The notes under the pieces: model-generated
What the model was told of the DNA's origin: nothing
Database searches by the model: none
What the model saw: only the letters and a program-made list of their open reading frames with translations
Program-made: the position numbers and the translations under genes
Shown: piece by piece, positions 15,561 to 23,226 of the stretch
Numbering within the stretch: the first letter of the stretch is position 1
How the letters are laid out: each line of letters begins with the position of its first letter
NCBI GenBank assembly: GCA_900541045.1
Contig: UQID01000010.1
Location: forward strand, 7,945 to 71,944
DNA: 64,000 bases
Direction of reading: 5' to 3'
Source of the DNA: an uncultured Collinsella sp.
GTDB lineage: Bacteria > Actinomycetota > Coriobacteriia > Coriobacteriales > Coriobacteriaceae

Positions 15561-18014
15561 CTACATCAAATCATAGGCGTCGACGTCAACGCTCACGCTC
15601 ACGCCGCGCACGGAACCCACCTCTTTGAGGCAGGCGTCGATATCATCAGAGACATGGTACCCCACGGACGACTTCACAAGCAGGTGGAAGCGATAACGGT
15701 CCTTGGCTCTCTCGATTACACACGAAGCCGGGCCCAGCACCTGCGGGACGGCGCTGCCCGCCCGCAAAAAGTCGGGCGCGGCGGCGTGCCAGCGGCGCTT
15801 GAGGAGTTTTGCGATGCGCCCGATATAATCCTGCGCATCGTCGCGGCTTGCAGACCACACCAAAATGTTGACCAGACGCACGAAGGGCGGATACAGCGCG
15901 TCACGACGCTGGTCCAGGTCGTAGTCGGTAAAGATCGAACGATCGTGCTCGGCAACGGCGCGAATGACAGGGTCCTCGGGCAGGTACGTCTGAATGATGA
16001 CCTCGCCGGGGCGATCGCCGCGTCCGGCACGGCCCGCGACCTGCTCCAGCAAATCGTAGGCCCGCTCCCCTGCTCTAAAATCGGGCAACTTTAGCGCAAA
16101 GTCGGCATTGACCACGCCCACGAGTGTGACCTCGGGAAAGTCGAGGCCCTTGGCGATCATCTGGGTGCCCAGCAGCACCGCGCAATCGGCGGCATCGAAC
16201 TGCTCGAGCAGCTTTTTGTGCGCGTCCTTGCCGCGCGTGGAATCGGCGTCCATGCGAATGATGGCGACGTCGTCGGGCAACATCTGGTGCAGCGCGTCCT
16301 CGATCTGCTGCGTGCCCAGGCCCATTTTTGCCAGATAGCGGCTGCCGCATTTGGGACAGCGGCTCGAGGGCGCCGGATAGGGTTGCACGCGCCAGGACGA
16401 ACCGCAGGTATGGCACTGCAGCGTATGCGTGCGCTCGTGATATGTGAGCGCGGTGGAACAGTGGTTGCAGGTGGGAACGCAGCCGCACTCACGGCACATC
16501 AAAAACGGCGCAAAGCCGCGGCGGTTGTGCAGCAGCACGGCCTTCTCGCGGCGCTCGACCACGCGTTCCAAGCCTTTCATCAGCGGTTTTGAGAACATGG
16601 AACGGCTGCCGTGCGAAAACTCGCGGCGCAGGTCGGCAATGCGGACCGTGGGTAGCACGGCGTGTCCCGGGCGCTCGGGCATCTCGACGCGCGTCCAGGT
16701 GACACCGTTGTACGTGCCGCGGCGACAGCGGTCGAGGGCCTCGGCAGAAGGCGTAGCCGAGCCCAGCACGAGTGGGCAGCGATAGCGGCGCGCAATCTCG
16801 GCCGCCACCTCGCGCGCATGGTAGCGCGGACTGGAGCCCTGTTTGTAGCTGGTCTCGTGCTCCTCGTCGATGATGATGAGGCCCAGGTCGCTGAGCGGGC
16901 AAAAGAGTGCCGAACGCGCGCCGACGACCACGCGCGCGGCACCACTGGCGACCATATCCCACTGGTCCAGACGCTCGCCGGCCGAAAGGCGCGAGTGGAA
17001 GACCGCGACCGTCTCACCGAAGCGCGAGCGGAAGCGGCCGACGGTCTGGGCCGTCAGCGAGATCTCGGGCACGAGCACGCAGGCCGAGCGACCGGCCGCG
17101 AGCACACGCTCGATAGCGGAGAGGTAGACCTCGGTTTTACCGGATCCGGTGACGCCATCGACAAGGACCACGTCGCCGTGGGCGTCAAGGCGGGCGCGTT
17201 CAATCTGCGCGAGCGCCTTCTGCTGGCCGTCCGTGAGCGCGACCGGCGCCTTGCCGCTTGCCGAGGACAACGTGGTCTGCTCGCTGCAGCCACGCCAGGC
17301 GCGGCGCTCCTCCACCACCACGACGCCGCGTTTTTCGAGCGCCTTGATGGTCGCCGACATGTTGTTGTAGAGCAAGTTAAGATCGCGCGTCGTGACCGGG
17401 CCGCACTGAAGCGCCTCGATGAGCTGGCGTTGGCGAACGGCAGTCTTGGGCGGCGTATAGTCGAAACCCTCAGGCGTGAGCATGACCCAGCGGTTTTGAA
17501 TAGGCTTGACGGCAGGACGCTCGACCGTCCACGCCCCGTCATCGCCCTTCACGACCCGCGGGCTGCCGCCAGGAGGCAAGAACAGGCGCAGGCATTCGGA
17601 AAGCGTCGCGACATACTCGCGGCTCATCCAACGCGCAATGCGGGCGGCCTCGGCGCCAAAGAGCGGTTTGCTGATGATGGCCTCGATGGGCTTGATGCAC
17701 GAGGGGTCGAGGGCGTTGTTGCCTTGCAGCTCGCCCAGCTCAGACGCAATATCGACAATATAGCCAGCAGCCGCACGGTTGCCAAAGTGGACCAGGACGG
17801 TGGAGCCGACCTGCGCCTCGATGGCGAGAGACTGTGGAATACCGTAGGCAAACGGCTCGGACAGCGCACGAGTGGGAATGTCGAGGACCACGCTCGAGTA
17901 GGCGGCGATGGGTTCGGGTGCGAAATCGGGCTGCGCCGGGGCGGCGGCAGGGGCCGCGGACTTCGGAGCTTCCTCCGGTTCAGGCGAACCAAACAGTGAC
18001 AGTTGCTCGGCCAT
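15561..18014 (-). CDS. priA: Primosomal replication restart helicase PriA
   Basis: PriA restarts stalled replication forks. The start at 18014 follows gggaggt and gives 817 residues; further upstream in-frame Met codons lack a ribosome site. The order is an N-terminal 3'-DNA-binding domain, Walker A GVTGSGKTEVYL, DEEHETSYKQ (DExH box), then a zinc-binding insert with four CxxC-type knuckles between CRECGCVPTCNHC and RCPKCG, and the helicase C domain with GTQMIAKGLDFPEVTLVG and AGRAGRGDRPG. It follows gltX and precedes def. Confidence 0.96.
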   Translation of the reverse strand: MAEQLSLFGSPEPEEAPKSAAPAAAPAQPDFAPEPIAAYSSVVLDIPTRALSEPFAYGIPQSLAIEAQVGSTVLVHFGNRAAAGYIVDIASELGELQGNNALDPSCIKPIEAIISKPLFGAEAARIARWMSREYVATLSECLRLFLPPGGSPRVVKGDDGAWTVERPAVKPIQNRWVMLTPEGFDYTPPKTAVRQRQLIEALQCGPVTTRDLNLLYNNMSATIKALEKRGVVVVEERRAWRGCSEQTTLSSASGKAPVALTDGQQKALAQIERARLDAHGDVVLVDGVTGSGKTEVYLSAIERVLAAGRSACVLVPEISLTAQTVGRFRSRFGETVAVFHSRLSAGERLDQWDMVASGAARVVVGARSALFCPLSDLGLIIIDEEHETSYKQGSSPRYHAREVAAEIARRYRCPLVLGSATPSAEALDRCRRGTYNGVTWTRVEMPERPGHAVLPTVRIADLRREFSHGSRSMFSKPLMKGLERVVERREKAVLLHNRRGFAPFLMCRECGCVPTCNHCSTALTYHERTHTLQCHTCGSSWRVQPYPAPSSRCPKCGSRYLAKMGLGTQQIEDALHQMLPDDVAIIRMDADSTRGKDAHKKLLEQFDAADCAVLLGTQMIAKGLDFPEVTLVGVVNADFALKLPDFRAGERAYDLLEQVAGRAGRGDRPGEVIIQTYLPEDPVIRAVAEHDRSIFTDYDLDQRRDALYPPFVRLVNILVWSASRDDAQDYIGRIAKLLKRRWHAAAPDFLRAGSAVPQVLGPASCVIERAKDRYRFHLLVKSSVGYHVSDDIDACLKEVGSVRGVSVSVDVDAYDLM

Positions 18015-18053
18015 GGTCTCTGTACCTCCCATCCCATACGTCTTTAGAAACAA

Positions 18054-18080
18054 GAGCCCCACTCGTGGTGAGCGGGGCTC
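18054..18080 (-). terminator. Terminator after gltX
   Basis: Read on the minus strand, gagcccc...ggggctc forms a 7-bp GC stem followed by ttgtttct. It lies 24 bp after the gltX stop and before priA, so priA probably depends on read-through or its own promoter. Confidence 0.75.
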
Positions 18081-18103
18081 GGATACATGCGTTTACACGA
18101 CTG

Positions 18104-19579
18104 TTACAGCGCCATCGTGCGGGCGCGGTCGATACGCGCCAGGCAGTCGTCGCGGCCGACGAGCGCCATGGTCTCGCCCAGCGGGGGGCTCACCATGTTG
18201 CCGCAGACGGCGACGCGCACGGCCTGGAATACCGCGCGCTTCTTGAGGTCCATCTGCTCGGGCAGCGGCTCAAGCGCAGCGTCGATGTCGGCGGCCGACC
18301 ACTCGGTAACACCCTCGAGCGCGGCCTTGGCGGCGTCCAGAATGGCACCCATGCCCTCCTTGGCCAGGCCCTTGTTGACGGACTTCTCGTCATACTCGAG
18401 CGTCTCGGCCGTGGCAAAGATGGGGGCGGCGACGGTCACGGCGTCGGCCGGCATCTTGGTGCGCGGCTTGACGATGGCGGCAAGCGCGTCGATCCAGTCC
18501 TCGCCGTACTCGACGTTACCCTCGATGAGGCCCGCCTCGTGCAGCTCGGGGACCATGATCTCGTCGGCAAACTGAGCGTCGGACATGCCGTTGATGTACT
18601 CGGCATTGACCCAGTCGAGCTTTTTGGGATCGAAGGTCGCCGGGTTCTTGGAAATGCGGTCAAGCGAGAACTTGCTGGCCAGGACATCGCGCGGGATGAT
18701 CGTGGTCTCGCCGTCGAGCGACCAGCCAAGCAGCGCCAGGTAGTTGACGAACGCGTCGGGCAGGTAACCCGCGTCGCGGTACTCCTCCACCGAGGTGGCG
18801 CCATGGCGCTTGGAAAGCTTCTTGCCGTCAGCGCCCAGAATCATGGAAATATGGGCGAACGTGGGCACGGGCGCGCCGAGGGCCTCGTAGACCATGACCT
18901 GGCGCGGGGTGTTGGAAAGGTGGTCGTCGCCGCGGATGACGTGGGTGATCTTCATCATGGCGTCATCGACGACGGTCGCGAAGTTGTACGTGGGCGTGCC
19001 GTCGGAGCGGAAGATGACAAAGTCGTCGAGCTCCTTGGCGTCGAAGGTCACCTCGCCATGAACGGCGTCGTGGATGACGACGTCGCCGCGGTCCTCGGGC
19101 ACCTTGATGCGCAGGACGTAGGGCTCGCCGGCCTCGATGCGGCGACGGGCCTCCTCGGGATCCAAATCGCGGCAACGGCGCTGATAGCCCTGGAAGGGAT
19201 CCTTGCGCTCCTGCGCGGCCTTGCGATCGGCCTCGAGCTGCTCCTTGGTGCAGAAGCAGGGATAGGCCTTGCCCTCATCCCAAAGCTGCTGGGCGGCCTG
19301 TTTGTACAGATCTAGGCGCTCGGTCTGAGCATAGGGGCCAAAGTCGCCGCCCACCTCGGGACCCTCGTCCCAGTCAAGACCCAGCCAACGCATGGCGCGC
19401 AGGATGATCTGCGTGTTCTCGTCGGTGGAACGGGTGGGGTCGGTGTCGTCGATGCGCAGGATGAACGTGCCGCCGTTTGCGCGGGCAAAAGCCCAGTTAT
19501 AGATAGCGGTGCGGGCGCCGCCGATGTGCAGCTTGCCCGTCGGTGAGGGTGCAAAGCGGACGCGAACGTCTGATGCCAT
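18104..19579 (-). CDS. gltX: Glutamyl-tRNA synthetase
   Basis: The enzyme charges tRNA-Glu (and possibly tRNA-Gln where an amidotransferase is used). The start at 19579 follows gaggagattt and gives 491 residues. The class I signatures are RFAPSPTGKLHIGGARTA near residue 6 and KKLSKRHGA. The cysteine-containing zinc-like segment CFCTKEQLEADRKAA is present. A tRNA-Glu(CUC) gene lies elsewhere in the window at 30783. Confidence 0.96.
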   Translation of the reverse strand: MASDVRVRFAPSPTGKLHIGGARTAIYNWAFARANGGTFILRIDDTDPTRSTDENTQIILRAMRWLGLDWDEGPEVGGDFGPYAQTERLDLYKQAAQQLWDEGKAYPCFCTKEQLEADRKAAQERKDPFQGYQRRCRDLDPEEARRRIEAGEPYVLRIKVPEDRGDVVIHDAVHGEVTFDAKELDDFVIFRSDGTPTYNFATVVDDAMMKITHVIRGDDHLSNTPRQVMVYEALGAPVPTFAHISMILGADGKKLSKRHGATSVEEYRDAGYLPDAFVNYLALLGWSLDGETTIIPRDVLASKFSLDRISKNPATFDPKKLDWVNAEYINGMSDAQFADEIMVPELHEAGLIEGNVEYGEDWIDALAAIVKPRTKMPADAVTVAAPIFATAETLEYDEKSVNKGLAKEGMGAILDAAKAALEGVTEWSAADIDAALEPLPEQMDLKKRAVFQAVRVAVCGNMVSPPLGETMALVGRDDCLARIDRARTMAL

Positions 19580-19659
19580 GGAAATCTCCTCGATTGCAGG
19601 ATGGATGTCTAACCGCATCAGTATAAAGCATCAACGCAACCTCCGCACAAAGGGCACCG

Positions 19660-19740
19660 ACCTACTCATTGGGGACAGACTTAAATGACTACCCAATGAG
19701 CACCCGACTGGCCATTTAAGTCTGTCCCCAATGAGTAGGT
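19660..19740. repeat. Repeat C: 28-bp perfect inverted repeat containing GGGGACAG
   Basis: The arms at 19660-19687 and 19713-19740 are exact reverse complements over 28 bp around a 25-nt loop. The sequence includes ctactcattggggacagac. It lies between the divergent genes gltX and metK. Only this copy was seen in the window. Confidence 0.8.
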
Positions 19741-19772
19741 GCGGAAAGGGTGTGAATGTTGGATTTACGCGC

Positions 19773-19778
19773 TATGAT
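19773..19778 (+). promoter_or_regulatory. Candidate -10 box for metK
   Basis: TATGAT lies about 70 bp before the metK ATG and upstream of the leader hairpin. No good -35 is correctly spaced, so this is tentative. Confidence 0.3.
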
Positions 19779-19796
19779 GTCCCCTTGCATACAGAG

Positions 19797-19833
19797 CCCG
19801 GCGGAATGGTAACGGTCGCCGGGACGCGTTTTT
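19797..19833 (+). terminator. Terminator-like hairpin in the metK leader
   Basis: A cccggcg / cgccggg stem (19797-19823) followed by acgcgttttt ends just before the metK ribosome site gaaagga. It could act as a leader attenuator. No SAM riboswitch class was recognisable upstream. Confidence 0.4.
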
Positions 19834-19845
19834 GAAAGGACAATC

Positions 19846-21126
19846 ATGTCAGAAGAACTTCGTTCCATCCCACCCCAACACGGGTCCTTTGTGTTTACGT
19901 CGGAGTCGGTGACCGAAGGTCATCCCGATAAGATCGCCGACCAAATCAGCGACGCCGTCCTCGACGCAATCCTCGCCAAAGAAATAGAGCTCCAGGAGCA
20001 GGGCTATATTGCGCCCAACGGCGTGCCCGCCAACGTGGAAAACGTCCGCTGCGCCTGCGAGACCCTCGTGACCACCGGCACCGTCATCGTCGCCGGCGAG
20101 ATTCGCACCCAGGCCTACGTCGACGTGCAGGAGATTGCCCGTGGCGTTATCCGCCGCATCGGCTACAACCGCGCCAAGTTTGGTTTTGACTGCGATACCT
20201 GTGGCGTTATGAGCCTCATCCACGAGCAGTCCCCCGATATCGCCCAGGGCGTCGACGAGTCCTTCGAGACCCAGACCGGCGCCACCACCGACCCGATCGA
20301 CCTGATCGGCGCCGGCGACCAGGGCATGATGTTTGGCTATGCCTCCAACGAGACCAAGACCCTCATGCCCATGCCGCACTACCTGGCGAGCCGCCTGGCC
20401 GAGCGCCTGGCCGCCGTGCGCCACGACGGTACCCTGCCCTATCTGCGCCCCGACGGCAAGACCCAGGTCACCGTGCGCTACGAGGACGGCAAGCCCGTCG
20501 AGGTCACGACCGTCGTCATCTCCACGCAGCACGCAGCCGAGATCGAAGACATGGGCAAGATCAAGGACGACCTCATCGAGCATGTCATCTCGCCTGTCAT
20601 GGCTGCCGAGAACATGCCGTGGGACAACGCCGATATCTACGTGAACCCCACCGGTCGCTTTGTCGTGGGCGGCCCCATGGGCGACACGGGCCTAACCGGC
20701 CGTAAGATCATCGTCGACACCTATGGCGGCTACGGCCGTCACGGCGGCGGCGCCTTTAGCGGCAAGGACTGCACCAAGGTCGACCGCTCCGCCGCATACG
20801 CCGCTCGCTGGGTCGCCAAGAACGTCGTCGCCGCCGGCCTTGCCGACCGCTGCGAAGTCGAGCTGGCCTACGCCATCGGCGTGTCCAAGCCGTTGTCGAT
20901 CATGGTCGACACCTTTGGCACCGCACATGTTGCCGAAGACAAGATCGTCGAGGCCGTGGAGAAGACCTTCGACCTGCGCCCGGGCGCCATCATCCGCGAC
21001 CTGGACCTGCGCCGCCCCATCTACGAAAAGACGGCAGCCTACGGTCACTTTGGCCGCGAAGACCCCGACTTCACCTGGGAGAAAACCGACCGAGTCGAAG
21101 AACTCAAAGCAACCTGCGGTCTGTAA
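19846..21126 (+). CDS. metK: S-adenosylmethionine synthetase
   Basis: MetK makes S-adenosylmethionine from methionine and ATP and feeds the methyltransferases of the cell. It has 426 residues, slightly longer than the usual 385-400 because of an N-terminal extension and a small insert after DAILAKEIELQE. The motifs are FTSESVTEGHPDKIADQISD, the ATP motif GAGDQGMMFGYA, and the P-loop-like GGGAFSGKDCTKVDRSAAY. The ribosome site gaaagga is 6 bases upstream. A terminator follows the stop. Confidence 0.97.
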   Translation: MSEELRSIPPQHGSFVFTSESVTEGHPDKIADQISDAVLDAILAKEIELQEQGYIAPNGVPANVENVRCACETLVTTGTVIVAGEIRTQAYVDVQEIARGVIRRIGYNRAKFGFDCDTCGVMSLIHEQSPDIAQGVDESFETQTGATTDPIDLIGAGDQGMMFGYASNETKTLMPMPHYLASRLAERLAAVRHDGTLPYLRPDGKTQVTVRYEDGKPVEVTTVVISTQHAAEIEDMGKIKDDLIEHVISPVMAAENMPWDNADIYVNPTGRFVVGGPMGDTGLTGRKIIVDTYGGYGRHGGGAFSGKDCTKVDRSAAYAARWVAKNVVAAGLADRCEVELAYAIGVSKPLSIMVDTFGTAHVAEDKIVEAVEKTFDLRPGAIIRDLDLRRPIYEKTAAYGHFGREDPDFTWEKTDRVEELKATCGL

Positions 21127-21163
21127 GCTAACAATAAAAGCCACAGCCAAATAAAAACGCACC

Positions 21164-21199
21164 AAAAGAAGTACCGGCTCCAACCGGTACTTCTTTTTT
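21164..21199 (+). terminator. Terminator after metK
   Basis: A perfect 14-bp stem (aaaagaagtaccgg / ccggtacttctttt) with a T-run lies 37 bp after the stop. The A-run on the left also allows function on the other strand. Confidence 0.9.
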
Positions 21200-21292
21200 A
21201 TTTACGGTGGTGAAGATGAGCCGACCTGGGACATGGAATAGGTCACAGACCGATAAATTTTGCAGCAGAGCGACTCCAACCATGTATCCTAA

Positions 21293-21413
21293 GTTCCGAG
21301 GGCTTTGGTATTTGGTCGATCGCGAGTTCCGCACGAGCCGGAGGCCACTTAATGTGGCCTCCGTGCGAGCAGGACTGTCCGAGCAGGCGACCAAATACCA
21401 AAGCCCTCGGAAC
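21293..21413. repeat. Repeat B2: long nested hairpin with conserved core (family B)
   Basis: The outer arms (21293-21318 and 21388-21413) are perfect 26-bp complements unrelated to the arms of B1 and B3. The core between them (gagttccgcacgagcc, a ggaggccac-ttaat-gtggcctcc hairpin, gtgcgagcaggactgt) matches B1 almost base for base, with compensatory changes in the inner stem. Confidence 0.87.
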
Positions 21414-21468
21414 GGCGGGACAGAGTATGCCCCGCCCCTCGGGACGACGAGATAAAGAAGGAGCAGCC

Positions 21469-23076
21469 ATGGCAGGCAAGCCGCAAACACTAGCAACGAC
21501 CTCGGCATTCGAGATCTTGGGCCCCGTCATGGTCGGCCCCAGCTCATCGCACACCGCCGGCGCCCTGCGCTGCGCCCAGGTTGCCGCTAGCCTGCTGGAA
21601 GGCCGCATCACCAAGGTCACCTTTGGCCTGTGGAACTCCTTTGCCCACACCTACCGCGGTCACGGCACCGATCGCGCGCTCGTCGCGGGTATCTTGGGCC
21701 TCGATACCGACGACGAGACCATCAAGCAGGCCTTTGACCTCGCGCGCGAGCAGGGCCTCGACTTTCACTTTGACATCAAGGGCGACGACGCCTCCATCCA
21801 CCCCAACACCGTCGACATCGAGATGGTCGACGACACGGGCGCCACGGCACAGGTCCGCGGCGAGAGCCTCGGCGGCGGCAAGATGCGCATCAGCCGCATC
21901 AACGGCGTCGGCGTCGACATCTCGGGCATGTATTCCACGCTCTTCGTGGCGCACCAGGACGTTCCCGGCGTGCTCGCAGCACTCACGAACCTGCTCGCCT
22001 ACGCACACGTCAACATCGCCTTCTGCCGCACCTACCGCACCGAGGTGGGCGGCCAGGCCTATTCCGTCTTTGAGACCGACGGCGCTCCCGACGACACCGT
22101 CGTCCCCATGCTGCGCAAGCTCGACAATGTCGATTACGCCACGTTTATCGAGCTCCCGGGCTCGGCCTCGTCGCTCTCCCCCGGTGTCTCGGCCAAGGAG
22201 ATCTTCGACGACGGCGAGCAGTTGCTCGATGCGTGCGCCGAGCTCGGCCTGAATATCGGCGCCGTCATGGCCGTGCGCGAGGCGCGTCTGACCGGCGAGG
22301 CCCATGCTATCGCAGCCATGCGCCGCGTGCTCGACGTCATGCGCGAGGAGACCACGGCCCCCATCGCCAATCCGCAGCGATCGCTCGGCGGGCTTATCGG
22401 CGGAGAGGCCAAGCTCGTCGATGCCACCTACCGCAACGATTTAAGCGCAAGCCTGATGGGCCCCGTTCAGACCGATGCCGTGGCCCGCGCGATGGCCGTG
22501 CTCGAGCGCTCCGCCACCATGGGCGTGATCGTTGCCGCCCCCACGGCCGGCTCCGCGGGCGTCGTCCCCGGCTGCGTGCTGGCGCTCGCCGATCACCTCC
22601 AGCTCGACGATGAACAGGTCATGGATGCCCTCTACTGCGCCGCCGCCATCGGCCTCAACCTCACCACGAGCGCCTGCGTCGCCGGCGCCGAGGGCGGATG
22701 TCAGGCCGAGGTTGGAAGCGCTGCCGCCATGGCCGCCGCCGCGCTGGTCCAGATGATGGGCGGCACGCCCGAGCAAGCGCTCGACGCCAGCTCCATTGCA
22801 CTGAGCAACCTGTTGGGCCTCGTTTGCGACCCCGTCGGCGGCCTTGTCGAGGTGCCCTGCCAAAACCGCAACGCCATCGGAGTGGCCGCGGCCTTCAGCT
22901 CGGCGCAGCTCGCCCTCGCCGGCATCAAGAGCCTGGTGCCGTTTGACCAGATGGCGCACGTGATGCTCTCGGTAGGCCACGCCCTGCCCGCCACGTTGCG
23001 CGAGACGGCCAAGGGCGGCATCGCGCAGGCTCCGGCAGCACTCTCGGCGTGCGCAAAATGCGGAATATGCGGATAG
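21469..23076 (+). CDS. sdaA: L-serine ammonia-lyase, iron-sulfur dependent, single chain
   Basis: The enzyme converts L-serine to pyruvate and ammonia through a 4Fe-4S cluster. The start at 21469 follows aaggagcagcc and gives 535 residues; an upstream in-frame ATG lies inside repeat B2. The beta domain begins with EILGPVMVGPSSSHTAG, followed by an ACT-like segment. The alpha domain carries APTAGSAGVVPGC, AEGGCQAEVGSAAAMAA and CDPVGGLVEVPCQNRN, whose cysteines are the usual cluster ligands. The chain ends with Cys residues (ACAKCGICG). Serine catabolism fits a gut anaerobe. Confidence 0.95.
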   Translation: MAGKPQTLATTSAFEILGPVMVGPSSSHTAGALRCAQVAASLLEGRITKVTFGLWNSFAHTYRGHGTDRALVAGILGLDTDDETIKQAFDLAREQGLDFHFDIKGDDASIHPNTVDIEMVDDTGATAQVRGESLGGGKMRISRINGVGVDISGMYSTLFVAHQDVPGVLAALTNLLAYAHVNIAFCRTYRTEVGGQAYSVFETDGAPDDTVVPMLRKLDNVDYATFIELPGSASSLSPGVSAKEIFDDGEQLLDACAELGLNIGAVMAVREARLTGEAHAIAAMRRVLDVMREETTAPIANPQRSLGGLIGGEAKLVDATYRNDLSASLMGPVQTDAVARAMAVLERSATMGVIVAAPTAGSAGVVPGCVLALADHLQLDDEQVMDALYCAAAIGLNLTTSACVAGAEGGCQAEVGSAAAMAAAALVQMMGGTPEQALDASSIALSNLLGLVCDPVGGLVEVPCQNRNAIGVAAAFSSAQLALAGIKSLVPFDQMAHVMLSVGHALPATLRETAKGGIAQAPAALSACAKCGICG

Positions 23077-23091
23077 TGAGCAAAAGCGAAC

Positions 23092-23119
23092 GATAGGTGG
23101 GACATATGTCCCACCTATC
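23092..23119. repeat. Palindrome F: perfect 28-bp palindrome after sdaA
   Basis: The sequence gataggtgggacat and its reverse complement abut with no loop. It lies 16 bp after the sdaA stop and is followed by cctttatcg. It could be a weak terminator or a protein site. It shares the GGGAC motif with repeats A and C. Confidence 0.7.
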
Positions 23120-23163
23120 CTTTATCGCCACTGTTTTCGTAACACAAGCAATTGCGTAATCGC

Positions 23164-23169
23164 TATAAT
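23164..23169 (+). promoter_or_regulatory. Candidate -10 box for the L,D-transpeptidase gene
   Basis: A consensus TATAAT lies 58 bp before the ATG. The -35 region is poor. Confidence 0.35.
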
Positions 23170-23226
23170 TCAAGCCCAGTTAAAACACGATGAGCCGTAA
23201 AGCGAAACTCGAAGGAAATATACACG

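Larger units (their letters stand above)
21127..21468. other. 342-bp intergenic region metK-sdaA
   Basis: It holds the metK terminator and repeat B2. The rest (21200-21292 and 21414-21468) shows no gene; the sdaA ribosome site aaggag is at its end. Confidence 0.6.

Noticed and set aside
16662..19315. Two long plus-strand frames (445 and 493 residues) opposite priA and gltX
   Set aside because: Arg/Asp/Leu-rich antisense translations without domains or ribosome sites; the second spans the gltX terminator.
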